Shown here one piece after another: positions 11,515 to 22,340 of a stretch of 64,000 nt of DNA (position 1 is its first letter; each line of letters starts with the position of its first letter). The notes under the pieces were generated by a model. That model ran no database searches. It saw only the letters and a program-made list of their open reading frames with translations, and was not told the DNA's origin. The stretch covers positions 256,044,501-256,108,500 of the forward strand of contig NC_134137.1 of NCBI RefSeq assembly GCF_033958435.1, read 5' to 3'. Origin of the DNA: Carettochelys insculpta. Taxonomy: Eukaryota; Chordata; Testudines; Carettochelyidae. The position numbers were made by a program, and so were the translations under genes.

Positions 11515-11545
11515 ATGTTCAACTTCGACGTTGCTCAGCCCAACA
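11515..11545. promoter_or_regulatory. Left subterminal palindrome of Harbinger copy B
   Basis: An AACGTCGATGTTCAACTTCGACGTT motif, imperfectly self-complementary around GTTCAAC, lies 115 bases inside the left end. The same motif occurs in the MITEs at 45089-45112 and 52314-52338. By analogy with other Harbinger and hAT elements this may be a binding site for transposase or its Myb partner; that is inference. Confidence 0.4.
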
Positions 11546-11759
11546 TCGAAATAGGCGCAGCGAGGGAACGTCTACACGCCAAAGTAGCACACATCGAAAT
11601 AGGGATGCCAGGCACAGCTGCAGACAGGGTCAACGGGCGGACTAGCGCTTCCGGGGCAACAGCTAGCCGCTCCCTTAAAGGGCCCCTCCCACATACACTC
11701 AGCCTGCACAGCACGCGGTCTGAGGAGCCATAGGCACACAGACCCCAGGCGCCGCAGTC

Positions 11760-13126
11760 ATGGACCCCCAGCAGCAGCAGCTAGAGGTCCACCCAGCCAT
11801 CCCGGCAGGAGCAGGGCTTGCCCTGGCCCATGCCATGTGGGAGGCAGCTGAGTACCTTCTTGCCCCAGGGGAGGAGATGCCCCCAGGGCAGCAGGGCTCA
11901 ACCCCTACCCCTGAAGCACCCCGCTCCACCCCCCGCCTCACACGCCGGCGGCTGTGGAGCTACCCCACCAGCACCGACTGGTGGGAGCGGCTGGTGCTTG
12001 GGGAGTGGGACGACGACCACTGGCTCAGGAACTTCAGGATGACCCGGCAGACATTCCTGGAGCTGTGCCAGTGGCTCACCCCCGCACTCAGGCACCGGAA
12101 CACTGCCATGCGGCGTGCCCTCCCTGTGGAGAAACGGGTCGGCATCGCTGTCTGGAAGCTGGCCACTCCGGACAGCTACCGATCCGTGGGGCAGCAGTTT
12201 GGTGTCGGAAAGGCCACCATCGGGGCTGTCTTCATGGAGGTAAGAGAACCCACAGGGGGAGGCCAGGGCAGGGCAGGGGGGCCAGGGCAGGGCAGGGCAG
12301 GGCAGGGCAGGGCCACGCACACCCTGCTCACCCCTCATTGGGGCTGTCCCATGTGCTTTCTCTGCAGGTCGTGCGTGCCATCAACGCCATGCTCCTGCAC
12401 AGGCTCGTGAGGCTGGGGGACCCACATGCCACTGTCGCCGCCTTTGCCACCCTGGGCTTCCCCAACTGCTTCGGGGCTCTGGATGGGACTCACATCCCCA
12501 TCCGCGCCCCACATCACAGCGTAGGACGATACCTCAATCGGAAGGGCTACCATTCTGTCATCCTGCAGGCCTTGGTGGACAGCCGGGGCTGTTTCCAGGA
12601 CATTTACGTGGGCTGGCCTGGCAGCACCCACGACGCCCGGGTTTTTCGGAACTCGGGCCTGTGCCGCCGGCTGGAGGCGGGAACCTACATCCCCCAGCGG
12701 GAGATCCCTCTGGGGGACACCACCATGCCCTTCTGTGTCATCGCAGATGCGGCCTACCCCCTCCGGCCGTGGCTCATGCACCCCTACACGGGCCATCTCT
12801 CCGCTAGCCAGGAGCGCTTCAACGAGCACCTGAACCATGCGCGCCATGTGGTGGAGCGCTCATTTGGCCGCCTCAAGGGACACTGGCGATGTCTCCTGAC
12901 CCGCCTGGATGCGGGCCCCAACAACATCCCCCAGATTGTGGGTGCCTGCTGCGCCCTGCGCAACCTCGTGGAGAGCAAGGGGGAGACCTTTCTGCAGGGC
13001 TGGGCCGCGGAGGCCGGCAGGGCACACGTGCAGCCACCTGCTGCCCCCAGTCGGCAGGTGGACCCCGAGGGGACCCGGGTCCGGGAGGCCCTGCGGGCCC
13101 ACTTCGACCAACAGGCCGCGGGGTGA
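11760..13126 (+). CDS. Harbinger DDE transposase (HARBI1-like), apparently intact, one intron
   Basis: Exon 1 is 11760-12239 (160 codons) and starts at an ATG opening MDPQQQQLEVHP. A 128-bp intron (12240-12367) has GTAAGA at the donor and a pyrimidine-rich TTTCTCTGCAG acceptor. Exon 2 (12368-13126) adds 252 codons, giving 412 residues in all, without stops or frameshifts. The N-terminal half has a helix-turn-helix-like block, TRQTFLELCQWLTP...KRVGIAVWKLA...VGKATIGAVFMEV. Exon 2 carries the catalytic triad: Asp in GALDGTHIPI, Asp in GWPGSTHDARVF and Glu in HVVERSFGRLKGHW. The family cuts and pastes its element in the nucleus with 3-bp target duplications and needs a Myb-like partner for import and end recognition. 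Copy C shares the exact intron position. Whether it is expressed cannot be judged from sequence. Confidence 0.92.
12240..12367 (+). other. Intron of the copy B transposase gene
   Basis: Phase 0 intron, GTAAGA...GCAG, 128 bp. It contains a GGGCAGGGCAGGGCA tandem repeat (about 12265-12312), a likely source of length variation. Position and phase are conserved in copies A and C. Confidence 0.85.
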
Positions 13127-13302
13127 ACTCTGCCCAGGCCCCCTACTGCCCACCCCTTCCTCCCCCACACTCCTGCCCCAACGCCCACACCATGGAGCAC
13201 CCCACTGCCCCCCCCCCACTTGTCCTGGACAAATGACAGCACGAACTTGTGGGTGAACGTAAACTTTTTTTTCGTCTTTATGAAACTTTTTTTTTTTTTG
13301 TA

Positions 13303-13308
13303 AATAAA
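13303..13308 (+). promoter_or_regulatory. Polyadenylation signal after the copy B transposase
   Basis: AATAAATAAATA lies about 177 bases past the stop codon, following a T-rich run. It is the only canonical signal before the convergent Myb-like gene. Confidence 0.5.
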
Positions 13309-13546
13309 TAAATATGTGAAACACAAACCAAAAAGGAGGGACAAACGTTCAACCAAAACAAGATGTGCACAAATAAAACAATACAACAACAAAGCAAAGA
13401 AGTGTGCGCCATCAACAAAAAAGAAAAGCAGGGAGGAGAACGGGGAGAACTATTTACATGGGGGGGACGGGGCAAACGGGGGCACCAAAAACAAACAGTC
13501 AAACTATATACAACAAGGGGGGGGCCACGTCCCAGGCCCCTCGCCC

Positions 13547-15659
13547 CTAGAGCCCAGCACTGGGCGTGCCCGGCTGGGAGCCCCGCCGTGCCTGCAGTCT
13601 GGTCCGCGGCTGGGTGGGAGCGGGCTGCACAGGAAGGTATCGGCGCCGGCGAGTCTCAGGTGGCTCCAGGGGTCCCTCGGCGCTGTGGCCCTCGCGGGTG
13701 GGTGGTGGGGCGACGGCGGACGGCCCGGCGATGGCTGGAGCAGCTGGTGGTGGGGCTGCAGGAGCGGGCAGGGCACGCGATGGCTTGGCCGGCGCGGCAT
13801 GGGGGGCCAGGTAATCAACCAGCCGGTTAAATGTCTGCATATAGGCCCCCCATGCCTCCTGGCGCCAGGCCAGCGCCCGCTCCTGCAGCTGGAGGTGCTG
13901 CTCCGAGACCTCCAGCTGCCGGCGGAGGATGGCCAGCAGCTGGGGGTCCGTCGCTGCCGCCAGTAGTAGGCGCGGGGTCCGCCGTCTTGCCCTCCGCGGG
14001 GCCGGTCGTTCCTCGGCCGAGGGGCTGCCCTGGAGCGAGGGTTCCGGAGGGCTCTCCGGGACAACTGAGGCCTCGCCGGTGCTCTTTTCCAGTCCTTCGG
14101 ATGGTGCAGGTGCAGGTGCAGGACACAGGAGAGGAGGGGGGGAAGAAGAATGGAGACAGGCGTTAGTATGGGCCCCGAGCCGTGGCCTTTGTCCCCCCCG
14201 CCTTGTGCTGCAGGTTCCCCATCCCCGTCCCCGGGAGATGCTGCTGTGATGGATGGGGTTCAGGGGTCCCCCTGCCCTGCACCCTGTCCCCTGGTGGGAG
14301 CAACTCTCACTTCACCCCGCAGGGTCTGAGAGCAGGAGAGCTTTCTTAGGCCACAGATGGCCAGTTTCTGGAAGGAGTGACAGCACCAGCTGTCGGAAGA
14401 GACAGTCCTTCCAACCCGTCCTGGGGAGAAGACCCCAAGGGGGGCCCCTCTGGGATGCAGCTTTCCCCCTCCTCTGGCTGGCTGCCTACCACCTCTCCCT
14501 TCCTCTAGCCTCTACCTGTGGCCCCCGCCCTCGCCCCCCAATTCCAAGCCAGCTCGGCTCCTCCCTCCTGTTTGTTCAGGGCAGAGGTGTCACCTGCCAG
14601 CTGTAGCGCCAGGATCCTCCTTTGGCCCTGGGAGCTCCTTGGCTCTTGTGGCTCATATGTAGCCTGAGTCTCCCTTTGGCACTCCCCCCACTCCATCACA
14701 TGCTGCTGCTGCGGGGTGTCCCACCCCCTCCGCCCGGGGGCCCCTCGAGGTTCCACTCCCCCCTGGCCCGGGGATGGGGCATGGCACTGTCATGCAGGGT
14801 GGGGGGGGGCAGGGGCTGACGGCTGCAGTGCTGTGAGGGCCATGGCCCTGGTGTCCTTGGGGCCATGGCCATGTGAGCGTGTGGGGGGCCCTGGACACAT
14901 CTCTGTTACCCCCGCCCCTCAAGCCCAGGGGTGTCCACCAGAGAGGGGTACCTACCTGTTGGTCCGCTCCCATGGTCCGGAGATCCCCGGGGGTTGGAGG
15001 CCCTGCTGCTGCTCCGGGATGGCAGGAGGAGGATCTGCAGGCTGGATTCTGCGGAGGAGGAGCCCCCCCCCCTCCTCCTCCTTCTCCTGCCGTGATGTCC
15101 CGGGGATGGCCTCCGGGGGGGGCCCCCGGGGTGGGGGGCTTGCCTCCGGGTCGGACTCCATCTGCAGGGCCTGCTGGGGCTCGTCAGCCGAGGTGTCAAG
15201 GGAGGCCGGAGGGGAGGAGGTGTGCCGGGAGCCCAGGATGTCCCTGAGCTCCCTGTAAAAGGGTCAAGTGACGGGGGCGGCCCGAGATCGGCTGGCCGCA
15301 TCCCGGGCCCGGGCATAACCCTGCCGCAGCTCCTTCACCTTACTCCGGACATGGTCCGGAGTGCGGGCAGGGTGACCCCGGGCAGCCAGGCCGTCGGCCA
15401 GCCGAGCGAACGCATCCGCGTTCCGCCTCTTGCTCCCCATTACCTGGAGCACCTCCTCCTCGCTCCAGAGCCCCAGCAGGTCCCGCATCTCGGCCTCCGT
15501 CCAGGAGGGGCCCCGCTGCCGCTTCCCAGACTGGCAGGTCTTCTGGCTGGGCTGGCTGCCCTGGCTCCCCTTGGGGGTGTCCCCTGGGGGTGCTGGGGGG
15601 GCTGCTGGGCAGCCATCGCTGCTGTGTGGTGGGCTGAGGGCTGTGCAGGCTGCCCGCAT
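13547..15659 (-). pseudogene. Myb/SANT-like partner protein of Harbinger copy B, one premature stop
   Basis: Exon A starts at ATG 15659. After a Pro/Ser-rich leader comes the Myb/SANT-like domain: RGPSWTEAEMRDLLGLWSEE, GSKRRNADAFARLADGL and DHVRSKVKELRQGYARARD. A TGA at 15264-15266 sits where copy C has the Cys of ATCHFYREL. Past it the same frame is open to a CAG/GTAGGT donor near 14956. The last exon begins around 14097 and reads to a stop at 13547-13549. It contains a predicted coiled coil, LLAILRRQLEVSEQHLQLQE then ALAWRQEAWGAYMQTF, and a Pro/Ala-rich tail. The acceptor before it has no clear CAG. The family role is nuclear import and end recognition for the transposase (NAIF1 is the domesticated relative). 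One base change separates exon A from an open frame; a truncated SANT-only product is possible. Confidence 0.82.
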
Positions 15660-15853
15660 GTGCAGGCTGCAGCCTGCACATTGCCTGAGCTTCCTGCAGA
15701 GTCAGGGTGGGGGAGGGGACCTTTAAGGGGCCGCTCCACACGGCCACCAGTGAGCTGAGGGGCTGGAGAGAGCGTCTCTCAACCCCCCAGCTGATGGCCG
15801 CCATGGAGGACCCAGCAATTTCGATGTTGCGGGACGTGGATCGTCTACACTGT

Positions 15854-15884
15854 CCCTACTTCGACGTTGAACGTCGAAGTAGGG
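15854..15884. repeat. 31-nt perfect palindrome in the right subterminal region of copy B
   Basis: CCCTACTTCGACGTT, a central G, then its exact complement. It lies about 160 bases inside the right end and is preserved base for base in the MITEs at 45507-45537 and 52729-52759. A degenerate version occurs near 40147 in copy C. Preservation in deletion derivatives suggests a role in transposition, possibly as a protein-binding or cruciform site. Confidence 0.8.
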
Positions 15885-16045
15885 CGCTATTCCTATCTCC
15901 TCATGGGGTTAGCGACTTTGACGTCTCGCCGCCTAACGTCGAAGTTAACTTTGAAATAGCGCCCGACGCGTGTAGCCGCGACGGGAGCTATTTCGAAGTT
16001 AGTGCCGCTACTTCGAAGTAGCGTGCACGTGTAGACACAGCTCAT

Positions 16046-18944
16046 GAGATACCGAGTATGCGCCTAAGGCAGCGCATGTGGAATGTGTTGAGCCTCTGCT
16101 CTTGTTTTGAGCGCAAAGTCCATGTTTCACTGGCGTACAGCAGTGTGCTCAAAACACAGGCTGTGTAGACCTGCACCTTGGTGTGTACAGTGAGCTTATT
16201 GTTAGCCCATACTCTCTTCATCAGCCTGGAGAACGTTGTGGCGGCTTTTCCAATGCGCTTGTTGATCTCGCTATCAAGTGACAAGTTGTCCGAGATCCTC
16301 GAGCTGAGGTACATGAACTCCTGGATGACTTCCAGTTTGTAGTCTAGCACGTTGATAGATGGATTGTTACCCATGTTTTGGCCCATCACCTGGGTCTTCT
16401 TTAAGCTGATTGTGAGGCCAAATTCCATACATGCATCTGCAAAGCGAGTTATGAGTGACTGCAGTTCCTGCTGAGTGTGAGCAGCAATAGCTGCATCGTC
16501 AGCAAAAAGGAACTCCCTTAGACTCTTTGTAAGCACCCTGGTCTTTGCTCTAAGCCTCGACAGTTTGAAGAGGTTGCTGTCCATTCTTGTGCGGAGAGAG
16601 ATGCCCTCTGTAGCAATTCTGAAGGCATATTTGAGCAAAACTGCAAAGAAGACGCCAAATAGTGTTGGAGCCAGCACACACCCCTTCTTCACTCTGCTGA
16701 GAATCTCAAAGGGTTTGGATGTGGATCCGTCGTATACGATGGTCCCCTTCATGCCTTCATGGAAGGCCCTAATAATGCTGAGCAGAGTTGGGGGACAGCC
16801 GATCTTAGCCAGAATCACAAACAGGCCTTTTCTGCTGACGAGGTCAAATGCCTTGGTCAGGTCAATGAAGGCAATATACAGAGGATTGTTCTGCTCCCTG
16901 CACTTTTCTTGTAGTTGCCTAACAGAGAAAACCATGTCTATGGTGGACCATTCAGCTCTGAACCCACACTGAGACTCAGGGTAGACTCTCTCCGCAAGAA
17001 CATTGAGCCTCTTCAGAACAACACATGTAAATAGCTTCCCCACAGTACCGAGAAGGGAGATGCTGCGATAGTTGTTACAATCGCTTTTGTCATCCTTGTT
17101 CTTGTAGACAGTAATGATGTTAGCATCCCTCATATCTTGTGGTATGCTGCCTTCTCTCCAGCATTGGCAAAGTATTCCATACAGTTCTGAAACAAGGGTA
17201 CTGTTGGTGGATTTGAGGATTTCTGAGGGAATACCATCTTTCTCTGGGGCTTTTCCAGAAGAGAGTGCTTTTAGCACGTCACTGAGTTCCTCCACGGTGG
17301 GCTCAGCATCGAGTTCAGTCATGGTGGGGAGAAGCTCGATGGCATTCAGGGCTCTCTCTGTAACTACAGTCTCTCTGGCGTACAACTGTGAGTAGTGTTC
17401 CACCCAGCGTTCCATCTGCTTGGTTCTGTCCTTCAAGACCTCGCCTGTGGCCGACTTAAGTGGGGGAGTCTTTCTTTGTGATGGACTGATAGCCTGCTTG
17501 ATCCCATCGTACATTCCTCGCATATTACCAGTGTCCACAGCCTGCTGAATCTTGGAGCAGAGTTGGAGCCAGTAATCATTGACACACCACTGAGCAACCT
17601 GCTGCACTTGACTCTGAGCAGACTGGAGCGCCTGCAGGTTCACCTCACTGGGAGAGGACCTGTATGCAGCCGTGCCTGTCTCTTCTTCTCAATCAGGGGC
17701 ACCAGCACTTCAGTGTGGGCTTCAAACCAATCAGCAGACGTGACTGTCTTCTTCCCAAAGGTAGATATCGCAGTATTATAGATAGTGTCCCGTAGTTGTT
17801 CCCATCTCTTGCTGATATCAGTGTTGTCCAGGTGGGGCAAGCCCTCTTCAAGTGCTTGGACAATCTCGCATACTTCTGAAGGGTCACGAGTCTTGCCAGT
17901 GTCAATGCGTGGCCTCCCTTCCTTTTTGGAGTGAAAGAATCTTCGCGGCTGGATGTGCACCTTACTACACACGAGCAAATGGTCAGTGTCACAGTCTGCG
18001 CTGTGGTAGCTACGTGTCACCCTGACATTACCTAAACAGCTGCGTTTGGTGAAGACGAGGTCAAGCTGGTGCCAATGTTTCGATCTTGGGTGTTGCCATG
18101 AAACTTTGTGCTGCGGTTTGACGTTGAAGAAGGTATTGGTTATGCAGAAGTCATGTTGGGAGCAGAGTTCAAGGAGGCGCTGTCCGTTTTCATTCATCTT
18201 CCCTGTTCCAAACTGTCCCAGACAGGATGGCCAGCTGTGGTGGTCGCTGCCAACTTTGGCGTTGAATTTGCCAAGGATGAATAGCGGCTCATGGGAAGGT
18301 ACCTCACTGATGGCAATGCTAAGTTCATCATAGAACTTGTCCTTAACTTCCTGGGCAGAAGGTAAAGTAGGCGCATAGACGCTGAAGACGTTGACCATGC
18401 CTACTGGTGTTTGAAGTTGGATTTTCAGCATTCTCTCAGTTCTCACATTTGGTGGTATGACTGAGCCAAGTAGGCTGTTTCTGATTGTGAAGCCAACACC
18501 GTGTTCCCTGGTCTCTTCTGGAGGCTTCCCGTTCCAGAAAAAGGAAAAGTCCTTCTCCCTGAGACATCCAGTGGACGATAGCCTTGTTTCCTGGAGGGCC
18601 ACGATGTCCATCCACAGTCTTCTCAGCTCGTTGTTAATGATTGCTGTCTTCTGGGGGTTACTAATGCTCTGTAGGTCTTCCGTAAGGCCCGGAGTCATGG
18701 TCCTTACATTCCATGTGCCCAGCCTGAAGGCTGGATTATTTTGTTGCTTGTTTGTTTTGCCTGGTGTCAGGTTAACGATCCACCTGTCGGTGATTCCCTG
18801 AGCCCCACACGCCCAGTGGAGCAAGTGGACCGTGGCAAGACAGCACCTACTTGGCTGGGGGGTGCCCAGCTTGAGGCAGGTGGTAGCTGCCCAATGAGAT
18901 CCGAAGACCTCTCCCACTGTCGGAAGCAACCCCTGGCACTTCAC
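16046..18944 (-). pseudogene. LINE endonuclease and reverse transcriptase, frameshifted
   Basis: The endonuclease part (about 18944-17640) has RLGTWNVRTMTPG, ALQETRL with the catalytic Glu, HPRSKHWHQLDLV and DTDHLLV. The expected GDFNA motif reads GKFNA, so the metal-binding Asp appears changed. The frame ends at a TGA at 17640-17642. One base is missing near 17673; with it the reading would pass into SSPSEVNLQALQ, where the RT frame (17643-16042) continues. RT blocks include NYRSISLLGTVGKLF, GFRAEWSTIDMVFSVRQLQE, IDLTKAFDLVSR and the catalytic FADD at 16495-16506, then GSETW-like ASETWTL and RCLRRILGIS. The Harbinger insertion cuts the frame directly after this last block. This protein would have nicked the target and primed reverse transcription. 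Confidence 0.9.
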
Positions 18945-19588
18945 TCTATGCCAATCAAGTGCAGTGGCTTAATACCAGTAACTGCTGCTTCCCGTGTTGT
19001 GTCACCACTCAGAAAGTGATGCCAGAGTGTCCTCTCCAGGGTGCAGGCCTGGGCAAGTAAGTTTGAAGAACCAGCTGATGCCCAGCAGCAGGTTCCCCCT
19101 CTCCACGCCACTGATGTAATCCAAGGGAAAGGCAAAAGCCAGTACAGCTTGGCACCAATGTTGTCGCAAGAGCTGCCACAGTGAGATTGAGTACAACCTC
19201 AAACTGCCTTAGGGGCTCCATCTCCAGATTTTTCCTCGGGGTTTACTCCCGAAGCCTTTCCCATGACTATGTATCGCCGCAAGGCAGCGGAAGTTTTAAA
19301 TCAGAATTCCCTTCTCCTAGGTGGCCGGCCTTCCCAGGCTGATGAGCCCCATCTGCCCAAAGCAGCTGGTTTTAAGGCGCCAGTCACCCGCCTTTGCCCC
19401 TTCTCCTGTCAGTGCAAACAGTTTTGCCAGGCTTAGAAACTAAGCCACATGTGAAGGCCAGGAGCTGGACTTCGGTTTTCAAAGGCTCTTGGAGATGCAT
19501 GTCATGGGAGCATTTTATAGATCGTGGGAGTTTATCCCCGCTGCCACCCCCGGCTATGACAACCCTTGAAACCTAAGGTTCACAGTAG

Positions 19589-20427
19589 TGATGTATTTAG
19601 GAGTCCTGTAGCTGCTAATTTTTGTAGGAGAACAGTCTTTCTCTTGGGGACCTCCTACAACACAGGGATAACAAATTCTACCATTGTCTGGCCAAACAAT
19701 TCTAATTCTAAATGCTGACTCTCTTTTTATCTAGGAAGTTACACACAAAATAATACAGTTAGAAAAAATTAAGCTCTATGTATTGGTACCCAGATGTCAG
19801 AGACGCCCCAAATTTAGGTATGCACTACATTTTTTTTGTTAACAATTTATTACAATACAGTTTAATTATGTGATCAAAGACTGTACTGCTTCTCAAATAA
19901 CAGAACTGGATCAACAAAAAGCTGCTTAATAAAAAAAAAAGGTATGTTTTCAAAAGCCAAATTTATCATGCACTGTTGCTGATGTCAACATTTTTATTTG
20001 TTGCTAAAGATTGTACCTTTCCCATATTTTCTTCAGACATACTTCAAAACATCCAAGTGGTTATAAAAATGCTTTATTTATTTATCAAAAATGAGGTGGG
20101 GATTGTTTTACAAAAAATATGTTCTCCTTTTTTAACCAGCTGTGATCCTATTTATTTTTATTTAGCAGTCTTAGGTTCACAGGGATATAGCATCGTCTAG
20201 TACAAGGGTCTGCAACCCTGCCACAGGTGCCAAGAGTGCAACGTGAGCCAATTTTCATTGGCACGTGAGGCCAGAGCGCTGCCCCACCCCTTCTCCTACC
20301 ATGCAGCCAGGAGCTTGTTCAAAGTCTTAAACAAAAGACCAGCTAATACTACCACCCACCACCTACACAATAATGCTCTTGCATCTTAATTTATTTAGTA
20401 ATGAAGCTGCTGTAAATAGAACTATAA
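19589..20427. other. Tail of the old host repeat, then a hAT-like fragment
   Basis: From 19589 to about 19650 the old repeat (see 28455) continues. Around 20203-20285 the text GTACAAGGGTCTGCAACCCTG and GTGCCAAGAGTGCAACGTGAGCC resembles one end of the hAT element at 28600-29017 but has no matching second end, so it is probably a truncated relative. No gene is seen. Confidence 0.45.
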
Positions 20428-20661
20428 GGCCATGTCTATACTACAAAAATAACTTCAAAGTAAGCAACTTTGAAGTTGAGCATCTACACACACCCGACTT
20501 CGAAGTTAAACTTTGAAGTGGGGCACTACTCCATTCCCAGGAATGGAGCAAGGACTTTGAAGTTGGGCTCCCTTCTCTGAAGTTAACTTTGAAGTAAGGG
20601 AAAATGTGTGTAGACTCTCTGCTGGCTACTTCGAAGTTAGTTCCTAGTATAGACACACCCT
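20428..20661. mobile_element. Short MITE, same family as 2392-2608
   Basis: Starts GGCCATGTCTATACTAC and ends as the complement of GGGTGTGTCTATACTAGG. It is rich in AACTTCAAAGT and AACTTCGAAGTTA motifs. The right half matches the left half of 2392-2608 in reverse orientation. The TA-rich flank makes the duplication ambiguous. Confidence 0.65.
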
Positions 20662-21410
20662 TAATGACTTTTAAAAGTATCACCAGCACTTGGACTGTAC
20701 AGAGAGGTCAAAAGGTTAAATTTCAGCGCTCTGACTTGGAAAGGTTGCTGTACAATGTGTGCCAGACAAACAGAAGTCAGGAAAGTAATTTATATGAAAA
20801 TTACAGGACAAATCATACTCAAAAATGAGGAGAGTGAAAAATACTTTCCTCATTCATTATACAGCATTTTTATTATCTGTAATATATTAAGCCTAAGTCT
20901 TTCAGATTGTAACTCATTTTGACAAAATGTGGTATTTGGAAAACAATGGGTTGATAGGCTAAATGTCAAATGAGGTCTAAAATTTGACTTATAGTCTCTA
21001 CACACTATAGCCAATGAAATGTCAAACCTACATAACAGGTATCTTGGGTAGAATTGTGCCCTTTGTAATGTTGAATGAACCTGACACATCTTGACATTAC
21101 TATTAATTTAAAATCAGTGGCAAAGTAATGTGTCATACTCCTACAGTAATGTGTTCACTGTTGGACATATAATATGTTTTCACATTTTGTTTCAAGCTCT
21201 GCCTTTATGACACCTAAAATGATACATATTTTTTAAAATCTGTATTTTTGAAGGACCTCAATTAAGTAAAAATAATGTTTAAAAAATCTCTCTGCTGGAT
21301 CATCAGCACTCAGCTTATCAGTCTTATCTCCACAAGAATGGTGGCAGCAGTAATGACACTGTTGGAAAAAAAATTAGAACGCCACACAAACAAACTTTAA
21401 AATCACTCAG
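20662..21410. other. Stretch without a recognised gene
   Basis: AT-rich DNA with no recognisable repeat terminus or coding exon. Confidence 0.45.
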
Positions 21411-21418
21411 TCTACATG

Positions 21419-22061
21419 CAGTGCTTTTTTTCCTAGGAAAAATAAGTGCCGGAAATCCCCACAGCCTCAACACCCCCCTCACCTTAGCCATAACCCCCTA
21501 GCAGCCCCAAACTGCTCCCCCACCCCCAGATACAACCTCCCGCAGTCTCAAACTGCCTCACCTACCCCCAGGCCTACTCCCCCGCAACCCCAAATTGCCC
21601 ACAGGCTTAACCCCCTTGCAGCCCCAAACTGCTCCCCCTCCCAAAACCAGGGTTCGCTTACCTTACCCAGGAACTCCATGTGCTGTCACCCCCTGCTGCT
21701 CCTTCGCCAGCCACCATATCCTCTCCATCTCATCTACACAGCTTCCCCCAGCCCTCCAGCTTCCCCCATGTGAAGTGCTACAGGGGAAGCTCCCAGCATC
21801 TGCTGTGATGAAAGAGTAGGACTCAATCTAATTGGTTTAATGGCTGGATCCCTCCTGCTGGCTGCTAAACCTCGTCCTACTTTTTCAGTGTGGCAGGGAG
21901 CCAGAGGAGTAAGCAGCAGCAGCAGCAGCGGGAGCTGCAAATGGCTCCTTAAAGAGCCATATGTAGCTCAGAGGTGCCAAGCTGACTTCCAAAATGGCAG
22001 CACCAGGAAAAAAGGTGCCAGACCTCCGTTCTGGTGCATCCTGCCAGGAAAAAAAGCCCTG
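21419..22061. mobile_element. hAT-type non-autonomous element
   Basis: Left end CAGTGCTTTTTTTCCTAGG; right end is the complement of CAGGGCTTTTTTTCCTGG, a good inverted match. The flanks are TCTACATG and GCTATATC, matching at 5 of 8 bases, so the 8-bp duplication is plausible but worn. The inside is C-rich (AACCCCCTTGCAGCCCCAAACTG units) with a short CAG run at 21914-21931. No transposase is present. Confidence 0.6.
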
Positions 22062-22340
22062 GCTATATCTATACTAGACATAAGTCGACAGCAGAGGTGC
22101 AATTGTAGCTATGCCAAATGCGTAGCTCAAAATCAATGTATCTGCACTCACCTAACTTATCTTTAAAGGGGAAGGTCAACAGGAGAGTTTCTGTCTTTGA
22201 CCTCCCTTACTTTGCATGTCTTACGAGAAATACAGGGGGCGACTGTGACCCCTGAGAACTTGATTTCACGAATGCGTGAAATCAAACCCCATAAGATCGA
22301 CCCTGAGCAGATAGATGAGCGCTTAGTCTAAACCTGCTTC
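22062..22340. mobile_element. MITE remnant of the GTCGAC-containing family
   Basis: Begins GCTATATCTATACTAGACATAAGTCGAC and contains CATAAGATCGACCCTGAGCAG. Similar wording (GGTCGATCTTC, GTCGACTTTC, AGCTAGAATTG) occurs at 38636-38930 and 44940-45905. The left end may have been altered by the hAT insertion at 21419. Confidence 0.45.

Larger units (their letters stand above)
11402..16042. mobile_element. PIF/Harbinger transposon, copy B (most intact)
   Basis: A 4,641-bp element inserted in the LINE. Left end GGCTACGTCTACACGTG; right end is the complement of AGCTGTGTCTACACGTGC. The flanking triplets are CAA (11399-11401) and CAT (16043-16045). The LINE reading frame closes neatly if the original target was CAT, so one base has since changed. 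Genes are convergent: transposase on + (11760-13126) and Myb/SANT-like on - (15659-13547). Subterminal regions are rich in AACATCGAAATAG, TTCGATGTT and CTACTTCGACG palindromes. This is the best candidate for a recently active copy in the window. Confidence 0.93.
10852..19588 (-). mobile_element. APE-type non-LTR retrotransposon (LINE), interrupted by Harbinger copy B
   Basis: A perfect 15-bp direct repeat, TAAGGTTCACAGTAG, lies at 10852-10866 and 19574-19588. Between them is a minus-strand LINE of about 4.07 kb once the 4.64-kb Harbinger at 11402-16042 is removed. In order it has an AP-like endonuclease, a reverse transcriptase, a C-terminal CCHC-type finger, a very short 3' UTR, and a trinucleotide tail, (CTA)n on the minus strand at about 10867-10884. 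The clade is uncertain. The architecture and RT wording resemble RTE-like elements, but I cannot settle it without a tree. It is disabled by a frameshift, stops and the insertion. Confidence 0.9.

Noticed and set aside
13316..13966. 216-codon + strand frame opposite the Myb-like gene of copy B
   Set aside because: It is a shadow of the minus-strand exon in GC-rich DNA. It has no domain, and the opposite strand shows the conserved coiled coil shared with copy C.
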